The notes: generated by a model not told the origin, from the letters alone. 64,000 nt of DNA from BD2-11 clade cluster bacterium bin43 (GCA_002238605.1 MPMR01000004.1:124001-188000); one strand, 5' to 3'. Counted from the first letter of the stretch, positions 17,838 to 27,219 are shown. Numbers and translations: made by a program.

Positions 17838-17929
17838 GGGGGAAATAGGGTTACAAATCTGGTGAAAACAGTGTTATCGCTCTGGTGAAAATATCATTAG
17901 ATGACAGGTGAAAGTTGTGTTAGCCTGTA
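17838..17929. repeat. Four 23-bp tandem units upstream of the ATPase gene
   Basis: Units start at 17838, 17861, 17884 and 17907, exactly 23 bp apart. The last three begin GGTGAAA; a following GTGTTA-like hexamer (GGGTTA, GTGTTA, CATTA-like, GTGTTA) recurs at the same offset. The array is AT-richer than its surroundings and sits 57-87 bases upstream of the leftward ATPase start. Two helical turns per unit fits side-by-side protein binding. The rest of 17782-18097 has no gene that I can support. Confidence 0.75.
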
Positions 17930-18097
17930 TGGGGACGCAAGTCGGGACGCCCTGAGGAACCCCGTCCACCCGAGCGAACGACAAGCGCTCACTGCGAAGA
18001 AGCTGCGGCGGAGTGGGCAGAGGAGAGCCGGATGGGACGGCCTGGGCAACACGAGCAGCGCGGCAGTTCGGCGGACCGCGCCGACGCTCTGTCCTCG

Positions 18098-19459
18098 CTA
18101 CCCGAGAATCTCCGGCTTCGTCTCGCGCAGGATGGAGAGGATGGCGTCGCGATCGTCCGCGGACAGATGGGCGAAATCGCTCCCGCCCTCCTCGCCCCTG
18201 AGGATGCTCTGCAGGCGGCCGTTGACGTAGGTACGCGCCTGATCCGGGAGGGCGTCGTATTCCGGCGAGTGGATCAGGTAGCTCAGCGGATGGCGGAAAA
18301 GCCGGGTGCGGAGATCCAGGTCGCGGAGGGAGCGGCCCTGCGCGTCCCTGCGGGCGCCGGCCATGAAGTCGGAGGCGAAGGTCGAGGTGCCCTCGATGGG
18401 GTCTTCGAAGCGGGGGGTGCCCACGAACAGGAGGGCGCGCACGAGCGATTCGCCCAGGCCCTCGACCAGGCGGGCGGTGCGCGGGGACATCTCGCCGGGG
18501 GGCAGGCCATCCTGCTGGTCGATGTGAAGGCGGGTGCGGACACGGTATCCCACCAGCGTGATGAGGTTCTGCACGGTGATCTGGTGTTCGGCCACCAGCA
18601 GGGCCACGATGTCGCTGTGGGCGCCCGGATAGGGAGCCACGTCGATGCGCTCGGACAGGTCGGTGAGGTTGCCGCCGGCCGTGATCGAGTCGCCCGCGCG
18701 GCCGATGGCGACGTTCCCCATGTGGAGTTGGCCGCCGTGCGTGCCGGTGACGTACCAGCCGCCCCAGCGCTCCCGGATGGGCGTCGTGTCGGCGGTCACC
18801 TGCCACAGTTCGTGGGAGGCGAGCTGGCCGTTCTCGTCGGTCGGTCCGGAGCCCATGATGTGCCGGGGCACCCCGCCCCCGGTGAGCGAATAGGAGTCGT
18901 GGCACTGGAGGCAGAGGCCGGTCTGGCGGCGGATGCGCGGGCCATCCTCCCCGTCCGGCTCCAGGTTATAGAAGACCGGTCCCAGCTCCGGGTCCTGGGC
19001 GGAGATCTCGAGGCCGTCCGTCCCCGGGGTCCATGCGATATAGACGCGGTCGTTGAAGTAGAGGGCGCGCGGGGTCTCGGGCCAGATCAGGCGGGCCAGC
19101 AGGCTGGTCTTGGAGAACACCAGCATCTGGGAGGAGACGGGAATGTCGAGTTCGCGCAGGACGGCCGTCAGGTAGGCGCTAGCGCCCGCACGGTCGAGGG
19201 TTACTTCGCCGTTCTCCAGGCCGCGGGCGAGGGCGGCCACCGGGTCGCTGGGCTCGCCGGCCGTGTAGGGGATGGTGGGGTATTCGGTGTCGTAGGGGAG
19301 CTGGGGGGCGGAGAGGGTCGGGGCGGGGGCCGCGGGGAGGGCCGGGGCGGGGGCCGCGGTGCCGTCCGCAGGGGTCAGGGCGGCGATCAGTACCGTAGCT
19401 GCCGCCAGGAGGCCGACGGGCGGAATCGGCGCCGTGCCCCATGCACGCAGCCGCCTCAT
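18098..19459 (-). CDS. Exported CxxCH protein of a conserved unknown family
   Basis: About 453 residues from the ATG at 19459. Hydrophobic leader VGLLAAATVLIAALTP, then an Ala/Pro-rich linker. A single haem-type motif CLQCH sits in the context RRQTGLCLQCHDSYSLTGG, and a second conserved block RWGGWYVTGTHGGQLHMGN follows about 70 residues later, with an HSD and several His that could be ligands. The combination recurs in uncharacterised proteins of planctomycetes and relatives, from memory of the pattern. Likely a periplasmic electron-transfer or oxidising protein. The start has no strong ribosome site. It lies 64 bases after the amidohydrolase and is probably co-transcribed with it. Confidence 0.8.
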   Translation of the reverse strand: MRRLRAWGTAPIPPVGLLAAATVLIAALTPADGTAAPAPALPAAPAPTLSAPQLPYDTEYPTIPYTAGEPSDPVAALARGLENGEVTLDRAGASAYLTAVLRELDIPVSSQMLVFSKTSLLARLIWPETPRALYFNDRVYIAWTPGTDGLEISAQDPELGPVFYNLEPDGEDGPRIRRQTGLCLQCHDSYSLTGGGVPRHIMGSGPTDENGQLASHELWQVTADTTPIRERWGGWYVTGTHGGQLHMGNVAIGRAGDSITAGGNLTDLSERIDVAPYPGAHSDIVALLVAEHQITVQNLITLVGYRVRTRLHIDQQDGLPPGEMSPRTARLVEGLGESLVRALLFVGTPRFEDPIEGTSTFASDFMAGARRDAQGRSLRDLDLRTRLFRHPLSYLIHSPEYDALPDQARTYVNGRLQSILRGEEGGSDFAHLSADDRDAILSILRETKPEILG

Positions 19460-19523
19460 CGGATCAATGACCTGACCCTGGGGAGCGGTTGCGGCGCTGC
19501 GTCCCGCGAAGTCGTCCGGTCCC

Positions 19524-20894
19524 TCATCGCGTGATCGCTCCGTAGGGCCGTCCGGCGCGCATGGCGGCGTAGGGCACCAGCCGTCGAGCGGCCCTCCGGC
19601 GCTTGCCTCCGGAGTCCACGAGCTCGTAGTCACCCTCCACCATCTGGAAGACGGAGAGGTCGGCGATCGCGCCCTCGCGCAGCGTTCCCAGCTCCTCGCC
19701 GAAGTCGAAGATGCCGGCGGGGGTGGAGGTCGCGCAACCGATCACATCCTCCAGGGACATCCCCATGTGCAGGAACTTGGTGAGGGTCGTCGGGAGGCCG
19801 AAGACCGGCCCGAGCGCGTTGCCGCGGTGCACGTCGCTGGAGATGGCGGCGAGCGGAATGCCCTGGCCGAGGGCGCGCTCGGCGACGTCGAAATCGAGGT
19901 TGCCGCGGCCGTGGCCGATGTCCAGGTGGACGCCGCGCTCGACCGCCTCCAGCACCTCCGGGTAGACGTTGCCGGAATCGTCGAGGATGCTCCCGCTGCG
20001 GCGCAGGGCGTGGGTCACCACGTCGCCCGGACGGAGCATCTCCAGGATGCGCGCGAGGGGTGAGGTCTGGCCGCCGATGTGCACCATGATGGGCACGCCG
20101 GCGCCCTCCGCGGCCAGGCGGGTGAGGCGCATGACCTCAATGTCGTTGCCGCCCGGGATCCCGGCCAGCATGCGCACCTTGAGGCCCACGATCACGTCCC
20201 GGTTGGCCTCCACGGTCGCAACGATGGCGTCCGGGTCGATGTACGCAAGGTCGGCCAGCTCGTTGGAGATGGTCATGCCCGGGCTGGACACGTTGAGGAG
20301 GGCGTACACGCGCGTCCGCGCGGGCGCCGCCACGTAGGCCTTGAAGCCGGGGAAGGTGGTGGCGCCCGACGAGCCGGCGTCGATGACGGTGGTGACCCCC
20401 TTGGCGATCCCGACCACGTCCGGCTCGATGGAAACGCCCGAGACGCCGTCGTAGACGTGCGCGTGGATGTCGATCAGGCCCGGAGTAACGATCATTCCGT
20501 GTGCGCGCACCACCTGGCGGCCCTCCGCCTCGGCGATGCGCTCGGCCACGCGCGCCACCCGCCCGTCGATGATGCCGATGTCGCGGGGGGCGTCGATCCC
20601 TTCGGCCGGGTCGACCAGCCGGCCATCCACCACCACCGTATCGAACTGGCGCTCCTGCCGTGACCGCAGAGGGAACGGTAGCGCGAGCGCGAGCCCCGCG
20701 CCCGCGGCGCCGGCGACGAACTGGCGGCGGGTGGTGGAGCCGGAGAAAGAGAGCGCCGATGCCCGGAACGCTCCCCTGATTGCGGTAGTGTCGTCGCGTG
20801 CGGCAGTGCAGCCGGGTCGACGGGACGAGCGAACGCGGAACGATCCTATGGTCGTCGATCGCTCTCCGGGTTTGGTCGAGTCGCCCACTCTCAT
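19524..20894 (-). CDS. Tat-exported amidohydrolase/deacetylase-type metallohydrolase
   Basis: A TIM-barrel amidohydrolase: VDGRLVDPAEGID near the start of the mature domain, the metal motif DIHAHVYDG, then later VHIGG, THALR, DIGHG and ISSDVH ligand candidates, and the closing GxLxEGAIADLSVFQ beta-sandwich. The arrangement is closest to deacetylase/amidohydrolase family metallohydrolases that act on N-acyl or cyclic amide substrates. A twin-arginine signal TTRRQFVAGAAGAGLALALP is present, but about 55 residues of unexplained sequence precede it from the ATG at 20894. Placed after a SusCD pair, it may process the imported or captured substrate in the periplasm. Confidence 0.87.
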   Translation of the reverse strand: MRVGDSTKPGERSTTIGSFRVRSSRRPGCTAARDDTTAIRGAFRASALSFSGSTTRRQFVAGAAGAGLALALPFPLRSRQERQFDTVVVDGRLVDPAEGIDAPRDIGIIDGRVARVAERIAEAEGRQVVRAHGMIVTPGLIDIHAHVYDGVSGVSIEPDVVGIAKGVTTVIDAGSSGATTFPGFKAYVAAPARTRVYALLNVSSPGMTISNELADLAYIDPDAIVATVEANRDVIVGLKVRMLAGIPGGNDIEVMRLTRLAAEGAGVPIMVHIGGQTSPLARILEMLRPGDVVTHALRRSGSILDDSGNVYPEVLEAVERGVHLDIGHGRGNLDFDVAERALGQGIPLAAISSDVHRGNALGPVFGLPTTLTKFLHMGMSLEDVIGCATSTPAGIFDFGEELGTLREGAIADLSVFQMVEGDYELVDSGGKRRRAARRLVPYAAMRAGRPYGAITR

Positions 20895-20995
20895 TTCCCG
20901 TGTCCGGCTGCAGCGGCCATCACGCACCGCGTGGCCCTCCTCTCCTGCTCGACACCTGTTCAGTCCTTGTTCGACATCCAGGCAATATACGCGAA

Positions 20996-21031
20996 GCGGC
21001 TGCCGAAAGCCCGAAGGCTCCCGGCAGCCGC
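20996..21031 (-). terminator. Strong hairpin with UUCG-type loop after susD
   Basis: Read leftward: a 10-bp outer stem (GCGGCTGCCG/CGGCAGCCGC) and an inner AGCC-TTCG-GGCT hairpin with a TTCG tetraloop. It begins 29 bases after the SusD stop. There is no T-tract after it, so it may be a partial terminator or 3' RNA stabiliser that lowers expression of the downstream amidohydrolase. Confidence 0.65.
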
Positions 21032-21059
21032 CGTCCAACTTGTCCCCTAAGGGGATCGA

Positions 21060-22424
21060 TCAGCCGCCGCCCAACTGGGGAACGTTCTCGTTGCGCTCGC
21101 GCTCCGAATCGGGAACGTCGAAGCAGAGGCGCGCCTGACCGTTGACGATGGTGCCGCGCGGGTTGTCGGTGAAGATATAGGAGATGCGCTCGAAGTCGGG
21201 CAGTTCGACGTCGCCGGGCGTGTTGTTCTCCGCCCAGCGCCGCTGGTCGCCCAGCGTGCGCGCTTCCAGGAAAAGCTCGATCCCACGCTCGCGCTTGAGG
21301 CGCGTCCAGGCCTCCTCAAGACTGTTGGCCTCCCAGGGCGCCAGCGGCGTTCCGCCCGGGTGCAGCATGGTCTCGTTGGTGGTATAGGTGGCCCGCAGGC
21401 TGTTGATCGTGGTCATCGCCGCCTGCCAGTTGCCGTTGGTCAACTGGGCTTCGGCCTCGATGAGCCGCATCTCCCGGCCGCTGGCAACGGTGTACGAGTC
21501 GTTGGGGTCGTCGTACTTGTTCTGGTTGAACCAGGGAGTCTGGCCGTATCCCAACAGGGAAGCATTGGACCACGGGAAGTTGGGATCCTCGAACCACTCC
21601 ATGCGGGGGTCCCCGGTCTCCTGGTAGTAGCCGGACGCGCGCATGGGAGCGCCGCCTGCCGACATGTCCGGCTGCGGTCCGTAGTAGGTGTTCCACATGG
21701 TGAATGCCAAGTAGGGCGTCCTCGCGTTGGCCCACTGCGGGGTGTTGCGCGTTGTTGCTACGTTGGCATCCGACGCCACTGCGTACTCGAAACTGTTGGG
21801 AACCCCGCCGGCGTCCGCCGCCGCGCCGCCCCAGTCGCCCAAGAAGGCGCGTACCGAGGCCCGGCCCGCCGTGGCCGCCATCCTCAGGGTCTCGTTGGGA
21901 TTGAGGGCCAGGGCAGCGCTGAACTGTTCCTCGGCCCGCCGCAGGTAGTCCGATCCGGGAAGCAGCCCCGAACCGTTGATGACGGCCTCGCACCAGTTCT
22001 CCCCCAGAAGCCGGTTCGAGAACCCGGCCCAGACGTTGGCCTGAGCGACGACGTTGTTATCGACATCCTGGTCTGCGAACAGTTCGAGGGCGGTCTCGGC
22101 GATGAAGCGTGCCTGCTGGGCGTCATTGAAGTAGCCGGCGAAGCCGCCGGGCTGGATGTATCCGCCCTGTGCGTTCACGCTGTGCCCGTAGGAACCGGTC
22201 TGCCCGCCGGGCATGATCTGACGAGTGACGAGCGCGCCCGTGTAGCCGATCCAGCCGATGCCCTCGCTCAGGCGGCGCTGCGAACCGTTGACCAGTCCCT
22301 CGCGGGACTCCTCCTCCACCAGGAACTCGTCCTGGATGGGACCGGGGTTGATGACCTCACACGCGGCGACGCCCACGATGGTCGCCACCAGGGTTGCGCT
22401 TCTGATTGCGTTCTTTGCGTTCAT
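21060..22424 (-). CDS. SusD/RagB-like nutrient-binding lipoprotein
   Basis: 454 residues with signal peptide and lipobox VAAC (Cys22), followed by EVINPGPIQDEFL, a typical SusD opening. Helical TPR-like repeats and the C-terminal ERGIELFLEARTLGDQRRW block match the RagB/SusD group, which caps the SusC channel on the cell surface and hands over glycans or peptides. ATG at 22424 with GGGGAGGG upstream. It starts 12 bases after the SusC gene, a standard susCD pair. Confidence 0.93.
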   Translation of the reverse strand: MNAKNAIRSATLVATIVGVAACEVINPGPIQDEFLVEEESREGLVNGSQRRLSEGIGWIGYTGALVTRQIMPGGQTGSYGHSVNAQGGYIQPGGFAGYFNDAQQARFIAETALELFADQDVDNNVVAQANVWAGFSNRLLGENWCEAVINGSGLLPGSDYLRRAEEQFSAALALNPNETLRMAATAGRASVRAFLGDWGGAAADAGGVPNSFEYAVASDANVATTRNTPQWANARTPYLAFTMWNTYYGPQPDMSAGGAPMRASGYYQETGDPRMEWFEDPNFPWSNASLLGYGQTPWFNQNKYDDPNDSYTVASGREMRLIEAEAQLTNGNWQAAMTTINSLRATYTTNETMLHPGGTPLAPWEANSLEEAWTRLKRERGIELFLEARTLGDQRRWAENNTPGDVELPDFERISYIFTDNPRGTIVNGQARLCFDVPDSERERNENVPQLGGG

Positions 22425-22436
22425 TTTGCCCTCCCC

Positions 22437-25427
22437 TTAGAAAGAGATCCGGAGGGACGCATGCAACGTAATCGGCGCCGGCACGGATTCCTCGAAGCCG
22501 TAGCCTCCCTGATTCTGATTGCTGTAGTCATTGGCGCCCTGATCGCCGGTCAGCTCAGGGTCCATGTACGGCATCTCGAGCATCCAGAGGTACGAGTTGC
22601 GCAGCGCGAGCGTGAAGGTCGCGTTGCTCACCCGCTCGGGGAAGACGGCGTCCACCGGAATGGTGGCGCTCACGGTGCGCAGCTTGAAGAAATCCCCTTT
22701 CCACATGTAGCCCTCGCCCTCGCGGGGGTTGCAGCGGGCACGGTACAGGGCTGGCGTATCGGTCCTGAGCTCGACCGAGTTCTGCCAGTCCACGTACCAG
22801 GGATAGCACAGGTGCGAGCGGACGCTCCGGCTGATGGACCACACGGCCTCGTTCATGTAGAAGCCGCCCTTGAACTCGCCAGCCGCGGAGAGGGTAATGT
22901 TGCCCGGCGTCCGGACCGTCAGGTTCCCGCTGATGAAGTGGGTGGGCAGGTTGGGGCCGTAGTTGTGCGCGTCCCGGTCGAAGTTGGCTTGAGTCTCGGA
23001 GCATACCTCCGGTCCCGGACAGTAGTCGGGAGCCGCGATCTCGTCCGGATTCTGCACCAACAGGTCGCGCATGTTGCGCAGCGGACAGCCCTCGTCCCCG
23101 TTCGGTCCACAGTCCATCCGTAACGAGTTGGTCCAGGGAATCCCGAGCTCGAGCACCTTGGAGTTGTTGGTGGTCAGCGAGCCGCCGATGTCCACGCCCC
23201 AGGTTCGGGTGTCGAGCAGCGTTGCACCCAACTCGAGCTCGATACCCTGGTTCTGGATCCTGCCGACGTTGGTGAGCTGGCTGTTGGTGAACCCGTTCGA
23301 AGGGATCTGGGGAACGTTCAGGAGCGCGTCCCTGGTGATCTGGCGGTAGAAGGTGAAGTTGGTGGTGAGGCGGTCTCCCAGCCACGACGCGTCGAATCCG
23401 CCTTCGATCTCCTCCGTGACCTCGGGACCGACCTGATCGTTGCCTACGTTTTCGGGCACGAACGCGGGCACGCCAGCCAGCCCCGCCGGGTCCCAGGTGC
23501 GCACGGCGTCGAAGGCGCCCGGGGCGCGTCCCGACTGGCCAAAGGCGGCGCGCAGCTTGAACTCGCCCAGATCTGGCCAGAAGGCCTCATCCGAGATGAT
23601 CCAGGACCCGCTTAGTTTCGGGTACACCTGCAGGCCGAAGCCCTTGCCGAAGGCGCTGTTACCGTCCACGCGCGTCCCCACGGTGATGAAGTAACGGTCG
23701 GCAATGTCGAAGACGTTCTGGAAGAAGAAACCGGCGTTCCAGATCTTGGAACGCACCTCGAACGCCTGGGTGACGGCGGCGGAAGTGAGGGTGGGGTCGG
23801 CGGCGCCGGGGAAGTTCTCGCCGAAGCCTTCCACCATGCGGTCGTCGTCACCAATCGCCTGGCCGCCCCAGGAGAAGCTTGAGCCTATGGAGGAGGTCAG
23901 GTCAAAGCTATAGGTGCCCACGTAGTCGAAGGAGAGCACGCGGTTCTGGAAGGTGTTGTTGAGAAGCGACCCTTCCGGTACCTGCCGCCACGCGTAGGGG
24001 CGCAGATTGCGGTGCTCCTGATTTGTCCAGTCGTAACCCACGGTGAACCGGTTGGTCATCCGGTCCAGAGGCTCATAGGTGATGGTCGCGCCGGTAGTGA
24101 GCCGCTCGACATCCTGGTCAAGCTGCTGGTCCATCAACTCGTTGAGCACCGCGGGGTCCCCGGTGCCGAAGTAGTTCCGCTCGGCCCGGAAGGCGTTGAG
24201 GGTGATGCCCTGGGCGTTGTTCTGCCCGTTGGTCATCGTGAGGATGTTGTTCGCGTACGCAGTGTTCCACTGGACGGTGAGGTTGTTCGCGGGCGTGAAG
24301 GTGAAGTTCGCACGCGTGTGGTACTTCTTCTGGCTGTCGTTGGTCACATAGCCCTGCTCACCCAGGAAGCCGCCGGAGACGAAATACTGCAGGTCCTGTC
24401 GGCCCCCGCGCACTGAAAGCGAGTAGTCCGTGGTGAACGGCGAGCCCGGATGGTGCTCGCCACAGGACAACGGCCCGGTGCAGAGCCAGGGACCCATGTT
24501 GATGTACGGATCGGCGTTGGGGACATCCACGCCGAACTGGCGGCTCCATTGGCTTCCGGCCTTCACCTCGGCCGTCCAGACCGGAGCCCCGGCGGCACCT
24601 CTCTTGGTGAACACCTGGATGACGCCGGCGGACGCCTCGGTGCCGTACAGCGTGGTCGCCGCGGAGCCCTTGATCACCTCGATGCGCTCGATGTCGGCCG
24701 GGTTGATGTTGTCGAGCGGGCTGACGGCGATGTTGCCGCTGCGTCCGCCCCGCCGATCCGGCGGGTTGATGTCCGGCAGCGGGTCGCTCCGCATGCGCAC
24801 CCCGTCGATGTAGACGAGCGGGTGGTTGGAGAGGGACTGGCTGCTCTGGCCGCGCAGGCGAATGATCTTCGCCTGGCCCGTGCCGCCACCGCCGTAGACC
24901 TCCAGCCCAGGCGCCTGCGACTGCAGGAGGTCGGAGACCAGCACGGGACGGTCGGGAACCTCGGCGACGTTGATCTGGGCGATGGTGTTGCCGATCTCGC
25001 GCTGGCGCGCCGCCCCGGCCGTACCGGTCACGACGATCTCGTCGAGGCCGAGCGCCTCCTCGGTCAGGGTGAAGTCCTGCACCAGGGTCTCGCCGGCGGC
25101 CACAGTGATCTGCGCGGTGGCCGAGCCCAGGCCGATGCGCTCCGCGCGCATCTCATAGGTGCCCGGTGGCACGTTGAGCAGCACGTAGCGCCCGTTCTGG
25201 CGGGTGAGGCTTCCAACGCCGGTGTCGGTGAGGAAGATCTGGACCTCGCCGAGCGGTGCTCCGGAACCCTCCATGGTGACCTGGCCGGTGACCCGGCCCG
25301 GGTCCTGCGCCATCGCGGGAAGCGCCGAGATCAGCGCGGCGGCCACGAGCACCACGGCCGAAAGCGCGATCCGACGCCCACCTGGCGACCGGTTCCTGGT
25401 TGAACTCGCGAACCTTCGATGCATCAT
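22437..25427 (-). CDS. SusC/RagA-type TonB-dependent outer-membrane receptor
   Basis: 996 residues. Signal peptide cleaved near residue 40 (ALPAMAQ), then a carboxypeptidase-regulatory-like domain (GRVTGQVTMEGSGAPLGEV, about 44-120), then the plug (PVLVSDLLQSQAPGLEVYG; IIRLRG; HPLVYIDGVRM) and a 22-strand-type barrel ending in aromatic TLHASLRISF, as required for outer-membrane assembly. It imports a large substrate using TonB energy. Several paired cysteines occur in loops (CTGPLSCGEH; CGPNGDEGC; CPGPEVC). The nearby amidohydrolase and CxxCH protein hint at a nitrogen-containing or amide-bearing substrate. Confidence 0.94.
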   Translation of the reverse strand: MMHRRFASSTRNRSPGGRRIALSAVVLVAAALISALPAMAQDPGRVTGQVTMEGSGAPLGEVQIFLTDTGVGSLTRQNGRYVLLNVPPGTYEMRAERIGLGSATAQITVAAGETLVQDFTLTEEALGLDEIVVTGTAGAARQREIGNTIAQINVAEVPDRPVLVSDLLQSQAPGLEVYGGGGTGQAKIIRLRGQSSQSLSNHPLVYIDGVRMRSDPLPDINPPDRRGGRSGNIAVSPLDNINPADIERIEVIKGSAATTLYGTEASAGVIQVFTKRGAAGAPVWTAEVKAGSQWSRQFGVDVPNADPYINMGPWLCTGPLSCGEHHPGSPFTTDYSLSVRGGRQDLQYFVSGGFLGEQGYVTNDSQKKYHTRANFTFTPANNLTVQWNTAYANNILTMTNGQNNAQGITLNAFRAERNYFGTGDPAVLNELMDQQLDQDVERLTTGATITYEPLDRMTNRFTVGYDWTNQEHRNLRPYAWRQVPEGSLLNNTFQNRVLSFDYVGTYSFDLTSSIGSSFSWGGQAIGDDDRMVEGFGENFPGAADPTLTSAAVTQAFEVRSKIWNAGFFFQNVFDIADRYFITVGTRVDGNSAFGKGFGLQVYPKLSGSWIISDEAFWPDLGEFKLRAAFGQSGRAPGAFDAVRTWDPAGLAGVPAFVPENVGNDQVGPEVTEEIEGGFDASWLGDRLTTNFTFYRQITRDALLNVPQIPSNGFTNSQLTNVGRIQNQGIELELGATLLDTRTWGVDIGGSLTTNNSKVLELGIPWTNSLRMDCGPNGDEGCPLRNMRDLLVQNPDEIAAPDYCPGPEVCSETQANFDRDAHNYGPNLPTHFISGNLTVRTPGNITLSAAGEFKGGFYMNEAVWSISRSVRSHLCYPWYVDWQNSVELRTDTPALYRARCNPREGEGYMWKGDFFKLRTVSATIPVDAVFPERVSNATFTLALRNSYLWMLEMPYMDPELTGDQGANDYSNQNQGGYGFEESVPAPITLHASLRISF

Positions 25428-25531
25428 AACAGCCTCCGATGAAGGGGAACGGTAGTCTGGGCTACAACCTACGAGATTAGGCGAGTGCGAGCCCTGCCGT
25501 CAAGCTCGGGCGGGCTTCCGAAGCGGCCAGG

Positions 25532-26047
25532 TCAATGGGCGAAGCGGAGGGTGAATACGCGGCGTCGGCGATCCTCCACCGGGTCAAAGGGCGGATTTGC
25601 CACGTCGGGTTGGCGGGCATCGTTCAGGATGAAGACGATGAGCCCGGTGATGGCGGCCGTGGTGGCGCCCACCAGCAGCCCCGTCTTGGCCTTGCTGAGC
25701 TCCTGGCGCTCGATCTGAACGATCTCGCCGGCGGGAACACGGATGTCCTGACCCAGCTGCGAGGTGTGGAAGCCCACCTGTCGCCGGACCGTGGGAACAC
25801 GCACAAAAAGGTCGTCACCGGTGCGGCGCACGAATTCCCCGGAAAGCACAGGCTCGGAAACCATGCTCAGCGCTTCCTCGGCGCCGCCTTCGTTGACCGC
25901 GTCCACGCCCGCGCGTGTCAGAAACAGCCGCACCGATTCGCCCGGTGGAACCGCGCCGATCTCGGTGGGCACGTAGTTGAAGCAGCCGGTGGCCGTGGAG
26001 AGCACCAGGGCGGCGGCGAGCGTCGGAAGTAGTCGTTTCGGCTTCAT
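25532..26047 (-). CDS. Small lipoprotein with C-terminal membrane-like segment
   Basis: 171 residues, ATG at 26047. Lipobox ATGC (Cys22) after LPTLAAALVLST. The mature part is beta-rich (PPGESVRLFLTRAGVD; DDLFVRVPTVRRQ; IRVPAGEIVQIERQELS), then a Gly/Ala/Ile-rich stretch (GLLVGATTAAITGLIVFI) that could span a membrane. I do not recognise the family; similar short lipoproteins are frequent in Gemmatimonadota-type genomes. It is transcribed toward the susC start but ends 105 bases short of nothing else leftward except that promoter region, so its end and the susC promoter are adjacent. Confidence 0.72.
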   Translation of the reverse strand: MKPKRLLPTLAAALVLSTATGCFNYVPTEIGAVPPGESVRLFLTRAGVDAVNEGGAEEALSMVSEPVLSGEFVRRTGDDLFVRVPTVRRQVGFHTSQLGQDIRVPAGEIVQIERQELSKAKTGLLVGATTAAITGLIVFILNDARQPDVANPPFDPVEDRRRRVFTLRFAH

Positions 26048-26172
26048 GGGCAGACACTGATGGAGTTTCCGAATGTTAATCCTCTCACCATCGGGTCGGC
26101 AACGATCGATTCGACGCGGCGCGCGGCCGACAGCGGCGTTGACGGCCCGCATCCGGGCCCCGACAATCCACC

Positions 26173-27219
26173 ATGCCATCGCTCCAGGAACTGCTCGTCG
26201 CCTCCAGCCGCACGTTCGCGGTGGGGATCCGCATCTTGCCCCGGCCGCTCCGGCGTGAAGTGACCGTAGCCTACCTACTGTTGCGGGTATCGGACTACCT
26301 GGAAGACAACCAGGAGCTGGGCCGCAACGAGAAGGTAGCGCTGCTGGGGAAGTGGCAGAACATCCTCGCGGGGAACGGGGAGCGACAGCCGCTGATCGCG
26401 CGTCTGCGTGAGGCCCGGGAGGACACTCCGGACGCGCTGGTGGCCCGGCACTCGGCAAACGTGCTCGAAGGACTGGACGGGCTCGCGCCCCCCGCGAAGG
26501 AGATCCTCGTTCGGCGCGTGGGCGAATCGAGCGCCGGGATGGCGCGCTGGACGGAGCGCGGATCGCGCTTCGAGACCGAGGCCGATCTCGACGACTACAT
26601 GCATGAGGTGGCGGGACGCGTGGGGCATCTCCTCACCGAGCTCTTCACACTGCGGCTCCCGGGGACGAGAAGCGCGCGGGAGCGGATGATGTTGCTCGGG
26701 CAGGAGTTCGGGCTGGCGCTGCAGACGGTGAACGTCATCCGCGGGCTCCACGAGGACCGGGATCGCGGCTGGGTGTACGTGCCGTCGGCATTCGTCGCCG
26801 ATCCGGGCATCCATCCGAGCGAGCTCTTCGACCCGGCCAACCAGGACGCGGCCATGGCGGTGCTGGCCCGGTTGGTGACAAAGGCCGACAGACACCTTGC
26901 CGCGGCCCGGGCCTACATCCGGCTGATGCCGAGGCGCTATCACCGGGTGCGGCTTTTCTGCCTGCTCCCCCTGTTCTTCGCGGTACGCACGCTGGCGATC
27001 AGCCGGGCCAACCCGGATGTTCTCAGGCGGGAGACGAAGATGACGCGCCGCGAGGTCAGGGCGATTACCCGCCGGGCCATGGTGCTGGGCTTCTCGAATG
27101 GGTGGATCGAACGCTACTGCAGGCAGCTGGCGTCTGTGCCGCCCAGGCAGAACGGAGGATCCCCTCGCCCGGCCGCGCACCGGGCGCCACCAGCCCCGCA
27201 ACGGATATCGAATCCATGA
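26173..27219 (+). CDS. Squalene/phytoene synthase family protein
   Basis: 348-residue head-to-head prenyl synthase. The first Asp-rich motif is DYLED (41-45); the second is in NVIRGLHEDRDRGWVYVP, where two Asp/Glu would bind Mg-diphosphate. The spacing is typical of squalene synthases, which join two farnesyl diphosphates; phytoene or dehydrosqualene synthesis cannot be excluded. A hydrophobic segment (FCLLPLFFAVRTLAI, ~265-280) fits membrane contact. The Pro/Arg-rich tail after residue ~325 is probably disordered. The stop overlaps the next gene's start by ATGA. Confidence 0.87.
   Translation: MPSLQELLVASSRTFAVGIRILPRPLRREVTVAYLLLRVSDYLEDNQELGRNEKVALLGKWQNILAGNGERQPLIARLREAREDTPDALVARHSANVLEGLDGLAPPAKEILVRRVGESSAGMARWTERGSRFETEADLDDYMHEVAGRVGHLLTELFTLRLPGTRSARERMMLLGQEFGLALQTVNVIRGLHEDRDRGWVYVPSAFVADPGIHPSELFDPANQDAAMAVLARLVTKADRHLAAARAYIRLMPRRYHRVRLFCLLPLFFAVRTLAISRANPDVLRRETKMTRREVRAITRRAMVLGFSNGWIERYCRQLASVPPRQNGGSPRPAAHRAPPAPQRISNP

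Noticed and set aside
17838-17929. Possible CRISPR array
   Set aside because: The 23-bp units are contiguous with no spacers, and no cas gene is present. It is kept as a tandem repeat.
18032-19534. A 500-codon rightward open frame
   Set aside because: It is antisense to the CxxCH protein, with composition dominated by Gly, Val, Asp and Arg and no motif.
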